Shown here in pieces: positions 13,101-25,662 of a stretch of DNA of 64,000 bases. Both the position numbers and the translations under genes were made by a program. Below the pieces are notes generated by a model. That model saw nothing but the letters and a program-made list of their open reading frames with translations, was not told where the DNA came from and searched no databases. Source of the stretch: Rotaria socialis. Taxonomy: Eukaryota > Rotifera > Eurotatoria > Philodinida > Philodinidae. The stretch is from the NCBI GenBank assembly GCA_905331475.1, contig CAJNYU010000281.1:284224-348223 (forward strand). The letters run 5' to 3'. Position 1 is the stretch's first letter, and each line of letters opens with the position of its first letter.

Positions 13101-16100
13101 CAATATAATGTTCCATTGGAAAGAGGTCGTCCGCTATTCTCAGTTATTTGATCTCTGCGCTGTGATTTGTCCTAAAAATCAACCAGTGAAAAAAGAAACA
13201 ATTTCTCTTTTTTCTAACTAACCCTGACCTTTTTTGTTCTTGTTCATAATCATCATATAACTTTCTATTATCTATTTTGGGCTTTCTTAGACGATACTGG
13301 AGGTGGAAATTTTGATTTATTATCATCGTCACCATCACCTCCATTAAAGAAATATTCCGATTTAACATTTCGTAAAGTTCGTCGACATGTTCTTCAACTA
13401 AATCAACGTTGGAAAAATGCTAATTCTAACGTACGACAGCGTTTAAAAACTTTACAACGTGTTCAAACGGTATTTTATTTTTTTTATCTTTTCTGTGATA
13501 TAGAATTTATCTTTTTTCGTTCTTCTAGACCGTCGAAGAACTACGCCGTAAGTGTGATCAATTACATGCACACTTGCTCGATATCGAACTTGCTCATGTT
13601 CAACAGCCACAAATACGCTCAATAAACAGCGAACAAGTACCAGTGGAAATCGAAGAGACTAAAGTAAGTTTAAATATTCACCTTGGGAAATAAACAGGGT
13701 TGTAAATTTTTACCCTATTATTCGTCAGAGTATCTGTTTCAAGAACAGAAATAGTGAATAGGAGATGCTTGCATCTTTTTTTTAAAAGAACAGTATAATA
13801 AAGCATTTTCTTCTTAACATTGATTGATGCGAAATATTCAATAGAACAATTCATGTTTTTCACTGCGTAAAATAAATGTTAGTTAAGATAGTTCTGTTAA
13901 TATGATTGAGTTCAAAGAAAGAAATATAGACCTTAGGGACTCATCGTATTTGATTGGATACGCGACTGCTAAGACAGATAAAAAAAAACATTGGATAGTC
14001 TTATTAATACAGATAACATTGCTCGAAGGATTACAACTGAGTATTACTGTTTGTCATCGACTCATACCTACTAATCTTGCTTTTGCACTTTGATCGAAAA
14101 GAGGATTGTAGGTGACGTTTCGAATTTTACTCAAACATTGCTACTTTTCTGAGATATTAAAAATGAGTTTTATTTGCTGTTGAAGTATTAAGTTAGCTGT
14201 GAGCTTTTCTTCTTTTTTTTCTAGCATCTTCTTTCAACTCTGATGTCATGTAAAACATCTATTGATGATATTCAACAATTATCACAAACAATTGAAAACG
14301 ATTATGGCATTAATACAATAAATCATGTACATGAACTTAATCAAAGGTTTGATAAAAATCGAAGAGATGAAAATATTTTATATTATTTTGTCTAGGTGGG
14401 AACATTCAGTACAATCAGTTTCACAACGAATACAATTATTACAAGATTCAGTAAGAAATACTGAGAGCGATATTTATTCAAAATCAGTTGAATATCCTTG
14501 GCAACGTTCTGTAGCTTTTAATAAAGTACCATATTTTATCAAGTAAATTACTTCATTATTTTGTTTTTCACATCAAATTATTGATATATTCGTTCTATAG
14601 TCATTCCGATCAAACAACATCCTGGGATCATCCAAAAATGTAAATTAAGAAATTTTTTCGTTTTATCTGAAATAAAAAGAATTTTATGTTCTATTAGGCT
14701 CGAATTAATGCGTTCATTTTCAAGTTTCAATGATATTCGCTTTTCTGCATATCGTACAGCAATGAAACTTCGCACATTACAGAAACGTCTTTGTCGTATG
14801 TTTAGACTTCTTTTCTCCTTCTATCTAAGCTTCTTTTGTTTTTAGTTGATTTAACATCTCTCAGTGACATTATAAGTGTGTTCGAAGAACATCAAACAAT
14901 CGATTCACCGAATAAAAATATTGATAAATATATAGATATAACAGAGATTCTTTATTATTTACAATCAATATTTGAAAAAACATCCAATGAATATCCACAA
15001 TTAGTTAATGTTACACTCACTGTTGATTTAGCTCTTAATTGGTTATTAAATATTTACGACCTGTAAGAAGATGAGAATTTAATGTAACTCCCAGAGATCG
15101 TATTCTCCAGGCGATAATCAATGAGAAGAACAATTTTGCGGATGAGTTTGCGTTTCTCTGTAGGGTGTTTTCAAAAAAACAAGTTTTCCAATTCCAATTG
15201 TGAATTATTCCGAATGATAAAGCAAACGATTTTCTCTGAGATGGAACGTGTGTTGAGACGTTATAGAAAACTTTTCGCTCTAGAAACTAGCAATTAAATT
15301 TCTCTGCTCAAATAATAATGATTGTGATTTTTATTGGAATACAGAGTTAAATCAATATATTTCTTTGTAATGTTTAGAAACCGAACTGGTTCAATTCGTT
15401 TATTAGCAATGAAAATGGCATTGGCTCTACTTTGCAGAGGAAATATTGAAGAAAAATATCGATGTATGTTCAGCATAGGAAAATTTCTATTCGACATGTC
15501 TCTGATTTTCTTTTTATCTTATTCTTAGATGTATTCTCATTAGTGGCATATACACCGACGGATAACGATGCTTGTGATGTTGTCGATCGACAACGTTTGT
15601 CCATTCTATTTCAACAAGCAATAGTTGTATGCATTTATTTATTGTCTAACGAATTGAGAAAAAAGAACGAAAGAAGTGTTGAATAGAATTAGAATACGTA
15701 TTGTCTATAGATTTTAATCAACATTTCTATATAAAATTAGATAGAAGATTAGAGATTATTTCAAACATCACGCAACATTTCATTCAATACGTTCTTTGTA
15801 TCTAAATCGATGACAGATTATATTAGCATCTGTTCATTCACAATAGCAGTGATTGCATCGTATTTCTTATCGAATTATTCATGTCGATTTTGGATGATGC
15901 AATCAATTATGACGTAAAGATCTTAGATTATTTTTTATTAGTCGAATCAGTTTTGAAGAAAAAATCATAAACTAAATTAAGGCTTTTATTTTTATTTGAT
16001 TATTTTTTTCTTTTCCGTAGATCCCCAAACAACTCGGTGAAATAGCTGCATTTGGTGGATCAAGTGTTGAGCCAAGTGTTAAAAGTTGTTTTGACTATGT

Positions 16101-18383
16101 AAGATTTGTCGTATTTTGACAATTTAATTTTTATCATAACTATATTTTTAGATACATAATCCCGATGTATTAACAGCTAATGATTTTCTTGAATGGGTTA
16201 AATTAGAACCACAATCATTGGTATGGCTGCCTGTTATGCATCGATTAGCAGCAAGTGAAGCTGCTAAACATGAAGCCCGTTGTAGTATATGTAAACTTTA
16301 TCCCATACTTGGTTTTCGTTATCGTTCATTAAAACATTTTAATTGCGACATATGTCAAAATTGTTTCTTTTCTGGGAAACAAACCAAAATTTTTAAAATG
16401 GATGATCCCTTACAAGAATATTATACCGAAGTATGTAGTTGATGATTTTTTTTCTTCTCATTAATAACATTCATTTATATGCATTTCTCTCTGTCTAGAC
16501 AACATCGTCAGAAGATATTCGAGATTTCTTTCGTATATTTAAAAATAAATTATGGAGTAAACATCGAAAACATCCCAAACTTGGGTATTTACCATTACCA
16601 CATGTTTTCGATAATAATATTCCAGTGACATCTCAACCAATATCTTCTCCTGTACTAGTTCCTGCTTTAGCAACACCATTCAAGTAAATGAACGTTTAAT
16701 TAATATTAGTCTCACAAGAAGTATTGTATACTTCTGTTAGTCAATAATCGTATTTGTATTGCTTCCTTGTTGCCTTTTTGAGGGGAACTCAATAGAACAA
16801 TGATGAAAAAACGTGTTCTGATATGAATAGAATAAATAGCAACTTCCGTGTATTTAACAATAAGAGCAACATTGCGTTTCATATTTTAATCGGATAGGAA
16901 TTATGTTAATGACTCTTTTTTTTTTAATCTAGACCTGTCGTAGTAGCTGTTCAACCGCTACCTTCATCCGTTGAATCGTAAGAAGAAAATGGAACAAATT
17001 TTATAGAGAAAATTTTAATATTTTTTATTTAATAGTGATGAACATGGTATCATTGCGCAGCATTGCCGAACGTTGAACAATTTGGTGCGAGCATCGGTAT
17101 GCATATAGAACTTTTAATTAAAAACTCTAGCACATCGACCCGATTAAGTGATAGAAGTTGCATCGGAGGACTGATTCCTTATAATATTCTGAGGGATTAT
17201 TTCACGCCATCTTACAAATTTTAACTCGGGTGTCGATGTGAAGCTCGATTAATGGTGGTCATAGTAAATACTTTCGAAATATCAACATCAGTCATCTGTG
17301 ACTTTATTCTAACACGTTACATAAGATAAACAATAGTACTAATTCTTTAAATGTTACTGACCACTATCTGCAAAGAAGTTAGATAATGCTAAAGCTCTAG
17401 AAGATTTTCTGATTGATTTCTTGAAACAGATTAAGACTAATCTTGCCTATGGATATCTGATTTCAAGATTGACTCCTATGTCCTTTTAATTCATTCATAT
17501 CAACAATGAAATCGATCTATTTGCTTAATACATAGACACTGGACCTTGATTTCATACAATGAATATCCGCAGATTTATATTAAGTCAATGATTTTTTTCA
17601 TCTTTTAGCCTCGTGCTGCAGCACATGATATTTTAACACGTTCTCGTTCGCTTGATCCCGAACAACGTAATGAATTAGAAGCAATAATTCGTGATCTCGA
17701 AGATGAAAATCACTTATTACAAAATGAATATGAACGTCTATGTCAACAACACATGGAAAAATCTTTGATTATGAATGATCGACAGAATCAATTTCATCAA
17801 AGTGATAGTCAATTAGGTTCATTGTCACAAATAAATGATTACAATTCAAGCGACCGAGAAATGTTACGCGAAGCAAAACAATTACGTCATCATAAAACAA
17901 AATTAGAACAACGTATGAAGATACTTGAAGAACATAATAAACAGCTTGAAAAACAATTAAGAAAATCGAAACAATTACTACTTCGAGAAGTAAGAACAAA
18001 ACTTCTTTTTTTTCCCTCTCTCTTCATTTTCGTATATTTTATTTATAGTCGCCTTTATTACATCATCATACAAGCAATACTAGTATGAATGAACATCGTT
18101 CAACAACGATATCAAGTCCATTACATAGTTCAACATCAGGTTTAAGACGTTCAATGGACAGAAATCTTGAAAGACAATCAAGTAATTTTCGCTTATAGAA
18201 GAAAAAGATCGAATTCGAATTTCTGTTTTTCTATTATTAGATTTGATAACAATTGATAATCTATTTCATATGGCTGATGATATAAATCGTGCTGTTGGTG
18301 ATCTTGTATCTGTTATAACCGAGCCGCAATCAAACGGTTCGCCATCGTTTTATCAACAGATCGAAACTACAGTTGCGTCTTGA
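7133..18383 (+). CDS. Dystrophin/utrophin orthologue
   Basis: About 1,557 residues in 29 exons: 7133-7294, 8384-8659, 8821-8993, 9243-9483, 9568-9687, 9759-9896, 9951-10083, 11187-11371, 11446-11530, 11584-11927, 11996-12268, 12963-13080, 13291-13469, 13529-13663, 14225-14346, 14396-14542, 14601-14639, 14698-14795, 14846-15062, 15378-15463, 15529-15626, 16021-16098, 16152-16430, 16499-16683, 16933-16977, 17036-17096, 17609-17989, 18049-18181 and 18241-18383. All junctions keep frame. Residues 1 to about 930 are spectrin-like helices. A WW domain follows near 935-970 (PWQRS, NKVPYF, TTSWDHP), then the two EF-hand-like regions, a ZZ zinc finger near 1180-1235 ([23 protein letters not shown]), and a coiled coil near 1370-1470 ([27 protein letters not shown]). 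WW-EF-ZZ is the dystroglycan-binding unit and the coiled coil binds dystrobrevin, under the sarcolemma or plasma membrane. No actin-binding CH domains are encoded here, so this resembles the short internal-promoter isoforms. AATAAA at 18654-18659. Confidence 0.93.
7295..8383 (+). other. First intron of the dystrophin unit
   Basis: This 1.1-kb intron holds a CT tract near 7706-7722, a TA/TG microsatellite near 7795-7815 and another TA run near 8055-8070. No exon is recognised in it. Confidence 0.6.
9046..9203. mobile_element. MITE-like dispersed repeat in a dystrophin intron
   Basis: The intron 8994-9242 is mostly filled by this element. Its left end carries ACTTGAAACTTGA at about 9046-9058 and its right end the exact reverse complement TCAAGTTTCAAGT near 9171-9183. 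The part from about 9093 to 9200 recurs in reverse complement near 44265-44375. Terminal inverted repeats with no coding capacity suggest a non-autonomous DNA element; the family is unknown. Confidence 0.6.
10084..11186 (+). other. 1.1-kb dystrophin intron with CT tract
   Basis: The intron starts GTAAGTTG and ends TTGTTAG. It holds a TGTATGTATG-type run near 10590-10605 and a long CT tract at about 10981-11011. The CT tract lies about 175 bp before the next exon. No exon or RNA gene is recognised. Confidence 0.6.
12269..12962 (+). other. 694-bp dystrophin intron
   Basis: It starts GTAAAATT and ends CTTTGCTTTCAG. I see only AT-rich sequence and short homopolymer runs. Confidence 0.6.
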
Positions 18384-19301
18384 GAAATAACTGCATTTTT
18401 CTATTGTGTCCTAACGTTTGTGTGCAATGCAATCAAACAGTGTGCGTGTGATTTTGTTTTAGTTTGAATTATATTCTCAGGTAGTGATGGTCAAATATAT
18501 AATGGCTAATCACATATCATCTTTTTGTTGTTGTGGAGAATTCGTTTTTTTCTGAGTTTCTAAGTCAGCCTTTTTATATGTATGATTTCGTCCTTTCTTA
18601 ATAATATATTATATATATATACATTTTACCATGGTTGCCAAGAAATAGATAATAATAAAATAATATTTTAGATGTCTTGAGTTTTCACATGATGATTTTA
18701 TTTATTGAAGAAAAGAAGTAATGATGCGCAGTTTTTAAATATATATATGTATACATGAAAGTTTTGTTTTTCTATGACTTAGAAGTTCTTTATTATTTCA
18801 ATAGTGGTTTAAGAAGTTTGTCCACCGAGAAAATGATCTGCTGGTTTCTGAATAAAATTAATCGCATAGGAAAAGAATAGATCATAATCAATATGCAATT
18901 TATACTTTTTGAATACATTATTAGTAGATTTTCCCAAGTACAATGAATTTTGATGGGGGTGTTTTTGAAGATGCTAGTCATAGATTAGAAGAGATCGAAT
19001 ATGGATTTTATCTTCTGAAACATGAAAAGTGAGACAAGAAATAAATTGTCTGCATCACAGAATGACGATTTTGTGGATCATGAGTATAAAAACTTTTGAA
19101 TAGATGAAAGAAAGACGCGCTTAAAATGCAATATTTTTTGTTCATGGGGCATTGTCGGAAAAAAAGAAGATTCTTAAATGAGTTTTCCTTGGAAAGAAAA
19201 ATGCCCGAGCAAAAGAAACTATTTCCATCGGAAAAACAAAGTTTCAATTCTCTCTTTCTAGATAGATATATATTTTTTTTCGTATATTTTGAAAAATCTT
19301 C
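18384..19301 (+). other. Dystrophin 3' UTR and SMYD4 upstream region
   Basis: The first ~280 bp are 3' untranslated sequence ending near AATAAA 18654-18659. A TA run lies near 18607-18621. The rest is AT-rich spacer before ATG 19302. No further gene is supported. Confidence 0.6.
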
Positions 19302-22300
19302 ATGGAGTCTCCATTTTCTGATATGGACTGGCTTGATACAGCCTCGAATACTCTTGATCTTGCGATACAAAAAGGTCTTTATACAGAATTTAGTCATCTA
19401 AAGTCTGACCTTGATCGTATACGTTTTATTCATAATCATCGAACGAGTCTTTTATCAAACACGTTTGAACGATATCTATCATCAACATCATCATGTCTAA
19501 CAAAAAATGCAACAACAGCAATAAATTTTCGTAAAAAAGGTAATGACTATTTTGTCGAAAAAGATTTGTCCCGTGCAGCCTGGTGTTACCGTGCAAGTAT
19601 TGCATTATCAACTTCAAATAGTCAAGACATGGCATTATCCTATGGAAATTTATCAGCTGTTCTTTTCGAATTAAATCATTATCATGAGTCAATACGTGCT
19701 ATTCAATTAGCGAATGACTATTACCCCACTGAACTTAAATTTAAGTAAGTTCAAATAACTTGATTTTTGTTTTCTTTCAATTGAATGTCATTCTCTGCTG
19801 TTTTCTAGGCTAGTTTTTCGTCGAGCAGCTTGTTATCATAAATTAAGTGATCCTGAACGTAGTGCATATGAACTTAAAATATGCCGTGATCTGATTAAGA
19901 GAACTGCTGGTTTGGATAGGAAAAAAATCGATTCGTTTTGTAAAGAAATGGATCAATTAAGTCGACAAATAGCTATTTTAAATAAACGAAAAGAAGAAGA
20001 AGCAGAAGAAAAACAAGAACCACAAACTATGTCATATAAAAATCTAGATGATCTCATTCAAAATTCGCCAACACCCACTGAAACCATAGTTGCTTGTTTA
20101 TCGAAATCGACTGAAGAAAAAGCTACTAATGAATTTTGTCCACCATCACCCCCATCGCCACCTCGTAGCACTATTCTTGTTGATGAATCAAAACTATTAT
20201 TAAATGGATCTAATAAGTATGTACCATGTGCTAGTTCAACATTACGTGTTGCTAATTCAAAAGACAAAGGCCGACATATTGTTGCTAATCAAGATATTCC
20301 ATCTGACGTATTAGTGCTCAATGAACGTCCATATGCTTGTTTATTATTACCTAAATTTGCTTATACTTATTGTGATCATTGGTTAGTGATTTTTTTTTCT
20401 TGTTGCTTTTCTTATTTAACTATTAACGCCTATGAAGAATCGTTGTCTATTACTGCTGCAAAGGAAGTTGAGACATAGCTAAATTCGATTCTCTAATAGT
20501 CCGCCAAAACGAAGAAAGTGAGACTCTCGTACTCCGGACTACCGGCAAGTAGATCTTGTAGGAAAAAAATACGAATGTTGAAGAAGTAATTAAAATATGA
20601 GACAAATAAATTCTGCAACATTTTCCTCTAAGTAGGACAGGAAAATAGAATAGCTAGAATCATGGGAAGCCAAAAAAAAAACGGTGATTCCGCACATCTC
20701 TAATGAGTAGAACGACTATTATTGAATGATTAAATTTATTCATATATCGACTATTAAAGATGCTTTGAGTAACACTTCATGTAAGTCACTGGTGTTGATT
20801 TTTATACCTAGTAAAAAATAATAAAACATATTTCTGTATTGTGCATTTTGTTTTTAGTTTAACATCTATTGTCATTCCATATGTTTGTCCACAATGTTCC
20901 CACGTACTATTCTGTAGTGAGCATTGTCAGCAACGTGCACTCGCTAGTTATCATCAATATGAATGTAAACATATTCATATACTTAAAACGTTAGGAATCG
21001 CTTTTCTCGGTAAGACTTATCTTTCTTTTTGTGAACAAATAGTTCGTAAATAAAATTTAATTCATACGCAGCTTATCGTACATTAACAATAACTGATCAT
21101 GAAACATTGTGGACAACAATAACTCAAACGACAATTCCAAACGACAATGAAGAACAAAATAAGATATATAAATCAGATTACGTTTCGATACAAAAATTAA
21201 TAACACATACAGAACAAATGTCAATAGATGATTTGTTTCATTATTCATTAACAGCATATCTTCTTTCAGAAATAATTAAGTCAACGAATTTCTTACGATG
21301 TAATCAAATAAAAAAACGTGACACAGAACAAATTTTACTTGCATCTATCCTACTTAAACATATTCAGCAAATGATCTGCAATGCTCAAACAATATCAATA
21401 ACAAAAACAAATCAAATGGATGATATTATTTTCGACAATGACGATGATCGTGATGAAGTAACAAAACGTTTTGCTTCAGCTATTTTTCCGACCTGTGCAT
21501 TAATGAACCATTCATGTGTTCCAAATATTCGTTGTATATTCGATCAAGGACATTTACGTGTATATACAGCGAAACCAATACGCCAAGGCGAAGAAATTTT
21601 AAACTGTTACGGTCCACAAAAATCTCTTATGCCATCAATTGAACAAAGACAAAATGTTCTCTTAGAACAGTATTTTGTAAGGAGAAATTTTGATTTCTAT
21701 TCTTTACGTTTTATTTATTTTTTTCTTAGTTTAAATGCCAATGTGAAGGATGTGTTGAAATTATAAAACCTCACGTCGAACCAATAGCAAATGGTGAGAA
21801 TTAATTTGAATCCTTGTTTTTTCGGGACATGGAAATTTTGCTTTTAACATAGAAGAGTTTTTTTTCGAACACAAATAAATTCAGTATGTGTATTCATTAT
21901 TTTTATGACTGAATCATGGTACTCGTTTATTGGGATCTGAGGGAAATTAAGCGGTACATATTATATTGTGTACTCAAAAAAAAGTGAGTACACTTTAGAT
22001 TCGGTCTGTGTGTCCGTCCGGCCGTTAACACGATAACTCTTGATAGCCTCATCCAATTGTCATGAAATTTTGTACGCAGAATGATCTCATCAATATCTCA
22101 GTCGAGTTCGAAGATGAATTGACCAGACCATTCCTGAGGCGGGGGTGAGGGGTACAGGGATTTTTTCAAAAAGAAAATTTTTTCTTAGAATTACTCGCAA
22201 CATATATAAATCAACTCAGTTTTTGCAGTACACATAACAATCGGATGCGAATCCGATGTTTCCTCATTTTTTATTTATAATATGAAATCTTTAATCATAG

Positions 22301-23537
22301 GAAGCCTTATGGTATGAACTAATCCATATATATACTTTTAGTCCATTTCTTAAGTCAAGAGTTCTTTTGCGTCCATTTCTAAAGCACTTTATAATAAACT
22401 TCCATTCTCTTCGCATCGACTGAGCAGTACAGTCTTCTCGCTCACAGAACGCAATAAATGTAACGTTGGCATCCTACAGAAAAGTATAATCGTACTCTCT
22501 TCGAGATTGATTTTATGATACGGTTTCTTGCACCGTCGTTTGAAGAGTTCTGTTAACTTTTTTTGCTCCTAAAATACTAATTCCAACCGAAGTTAAACAC
22601 TTCGCTTTTGTTTTGTAATAATCTTATTTTTTCTTCTTGGATATTAATGTAGAGCTCACTAAAAATTTAATATGATTATCATGATATTTGAAACTTGTTA
22701 ATCTTTAAAAAGGAATACACCTGCTAATATTTTATGTTTCGTATTGTTAAACATATTGCACTAAGTTTAATAACAAATTATTGATATTGTTTCTAATAAT
22801 ATCATTTATTTGTCTATTTTTCTTTTTGTTTTCATGTCGCAAAACGAAGACATCTACGACACGTAAATTGCACAATCCAAAAACAACAGCAACAACGATG
22901 AATAATTCAACTGATCAATCTCAATCGCAGCCATTGATTGTTCATGATAGTCAACAAACAAACGATCATAGTCGTTTCTATTCAGCAACATCGGATAAAT
23001 TACTCGAAGCAAAACGTATATTTTCTCAAGGTCTTTCAACGGGCAAACAAAACCATTCATCATGGGATCACAGTTTAAAATTGGTCAATGATTCGATAAG
23101 ACTCTATGAGCAAATCTTGCGAGAAATTAATTTAGATACTGTAAATCTTTATGAATACAGTAAGTAAACGAAATCAAAAATGAATACCGCCACTTCACTT
23201 GTTTGTTTTAGTTGCTTCAATATATAATGATCGTAATCAATTCGAATACACGTGTATGTATTTAAATAAGTGTATATCAATATTAAAAATGAATTTATCA
23301 ACATCATGTTCATCGACAACAATACTTCTTGTTGATGTACTTCGAAAATATGCACAAACACTATTCAATTGTCGAAAATTTGATGATGCACGTCGAACTA
23401 TAATCGAGGCTCAAATATTACTTGATCAAATGACATCAACATCAACAGTATCAATCAGCGAAGATGAAAAACGTACGATTGGAGTTCTACAAACCATAGA
23501 GGATTTAAAAGCAAAATGTGATCTGTGTCTTGGTTAA
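19302..23537 (+). CDS. SMYD4-like TPR/SET/MYND lysine methyltransferase
   Basis: Exons 19302-19744, 19809-20381, 20858-21009, 21072-21676, 21730-21793, about 22890-23159 and 23212-23537 give about 800 residues, the usual SMYD4 length as I recall it. The N-terminal third is a TPR region (RKKGNDYFVEKDLSRAAWCY). A split SET domain starts around residue 300 (SKDKGRHIVANQDI) and is interrupted by a MYND zinc finger (YCDHC, CPQC, FCSEHC). The main SET core has ALMNHSCVPNIRC and IRQGEEILNCYG, followed by the post-SET cysteines FKCQCEGC. The C-terminal exons are helical and TPR-like. Known SMYD4 proteins act in cytoplasm and nucleus with histone deacetylase partners. The acceptor of the sixth exon is uncertain: only the AG at 22888-22889 fits the phase and its pyrimidine tract is poor. 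The preceding 1.1-kb intron carries a dispersed repeat. Confidence 0.85.
21964..22266 (+). mobile_element. Dispersed ~290-bp element, copy A, in an SMYD4 intron
   Basis: The segment matches 31919-32190 in reverse complement over its whole length, with small indels. Its left end is a hairpin-forming GTGTACTC...GAGTACAC, and its right end is the palindrome ATCGGATGCGAATCCGAT. An inner conserved stretch includes CCGTTAACACGATAACTC and ATGAAATTTTGTACG. No coding sequence is seen. The matching ends show a discrete mobile unit; its class is not clear. Confidence 0.75.
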
Positions 23538-25176
23538 TTATAAAATGTTTTTTTCTTCTCTTTCTATTCGTTATTGTTTATTTCTCGTTTGAAAATGATG
23601 CAATCAGTTCTCTGTTCCTTTTTGTCATTGATTATCGGTGCTACTTAATGGTTATTATTCGTTCTCATGGATGATAACCAACTATTTGATAGATTCATAA
23701 AGAATAAGTATTGTATTCATATGCATGGCTTTCTGTTCTTGACTGAAAGTCCATTTTTTTTATATTAATTAAGAGATTATATGAGTATATTACTGTGTTT
23801 TTTGTTCGCATCATCGATGTCGGAGAATGGGATGCTTGTTAAACTATGTTTAAATGGATATCACTTAATTGTTAAGTTTAAAAAGAAAAAAAACTAAAGA
23901 AATATGAAAGATTGTTTTATAACTATGCATTTGCCAATTCAAATGGAAAGATCATCATGCAAACAAACAATTTTTATGTAATCCTAGTGAAAATCTTCTT
24001 GCTCGTGTGCACCAGTTTCTTAGACAAGAAAGTCACGTTCTATGAACCAATCTTGAGGTATACACCTGTCAAGGATGAGAAAAGAAAAGATGACTGAGAT
24101 TTTAATGAGAGGAGATCTGATTAGTCCAAGACATCATCGTCTGCGTTTAGCATATAGAGTTCTCTTGAAAATAAATGAAATGCCATTCAACTCTCTCTCT
24201 CTCTCTATGATGTTCCGTTTATAAGCACATAACTTGGGTGCCTTCTAATAGATTGATGTATCTCGATTAAAGAAGGTCATGAGGAGCTGCTAGTCCTTGT
24301 ATGATGTGGAGAATTGTTTGGTCTATCATCCTGAATATAATTCAAAGCAGAATTACAGCAGGAAAAACATGGGCTATGCCCTTTCGGAGACCCTGTTCTT
24401 TGTAGATTACTCATTGTTGTTTAGTTAGACTTGTGCTATTGATTGTGGCAACGGAGACGAAATTAAAAATACATCTGTTTTATATAAATTAGCTACGTAT
24501 CATGAGCAGTCATTTAATCTTTTATATTCGATTGCATATTCTATCCATTAATGAAATTAATCCGATAGGAAAAAAAAGCAATTTTCTTGACTATCATTAC
24601 CGATTATAAAATCTCTTTAATATTTCATCAAATCTTAGATTTTATAAACAAGACAATGATTAAGTAGCATCATTACGGATTAAATCATGCTTAAATATTA
24701 AAAATTTAATTAAATGAAGTTAATTAAAAACTATTTTTAAACCTTGATAAATACATGGCACAATAGGTTATCTTGATCTAAAAATATTTATTCAGAAATA
24801 CTTGAATCTTAGATATAAAAAGAACACCATTCAACAGTACTTCTCGACAGAAGATATAATTTAATTTAATTAACTTTCAAAGAAAAAAGCTCAAGATAAT
24901 TCACTAGATGAATTTTCTATTTAAATCAGATTTTAATAGTTTCTTTTTTTTTCTTCAAATAAAAACAAAACCTTGTAGTTGAAAAAACATCAACAAGAAA
25001 TAATGGTGATGTAACTTTCTTTTTGCCCTGAAAATATTTTGTTCTTATTCAACTCTTCGACTATTATTTCATATGTTTGTAATAAACGAGACAAAAAATT
25101 TCAATCAATTGAACATACGAATATGTTAACTTCTTATTAAATTTCATATTATATACCTATTGCATCATTTGACCAT
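23538..25176. other. Intergenic, AT-rich
   Basis: Downstream of SMYD4 I see AT-rich spacer, a short CT run near 24191-24207 and no ORF with protein-like character. The open frame at 23912-24097 has no splice context or recognisable product. Confidence 0.5.
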
Positions 25177-25662
25177 CTAATCTTGTCCCTCGGCACTATT
25201 CTTTTTCTTATGATTGTACCATAAACTAAATGTGTGTGGGATATTTGCATTCGTTATTTGAGATGATGATGATGATGAAAGAAATTTCTTATTAATTTTA
25301 ACTCGACGTTGTTTAATTAAATTTCTTGATGAATTATTATTATTTTCGTTTTTAATTGTTAAATTTTTTAAAATCGACGAATCGAGATCATATTCAGATT
25401 TTACTAAATCAATATTCTGATTTCTAAACAGAATTTATATTAAAAAGAAAAAAAACGACATGAAAATTTTTCAGTACATTTTCATTGGTGATGATTGCTG
25501 TTTCATAGATCTATAGATTAAACCTTTTTGAATAGAATCTGAATTCATTTGTATTCGACATAATGAAGACGATTCAATTGTATTACAATAGATTCTTGCT
25601 GCATCATTAGCAGGCAGTAAAATTAATAAACATAGATTATTATGAATAGAATGGTTTATCAT
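25177..25662 (-). CDS. Hypothetical two-exon protein
   Basis: On the minus strand an ORF starts at 25662, reaches a GT donor after 25478 and continues in phase from an acceptor at 25423 (TCTGTTTAG) to a TAG at 25177-25179. The intron is 54 bp. The product is about 143 residues: a short hydrophobic N-terminal patch (LCLLILLP), no conserved domain I know, then a basic Ser/Asn-rich tail with a run of six serines. An in-frame TAA lies just before the ATG. The clean short intron supports a gene, but low complexity and lack of homology make it doubtful. Confidence 0.35.
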
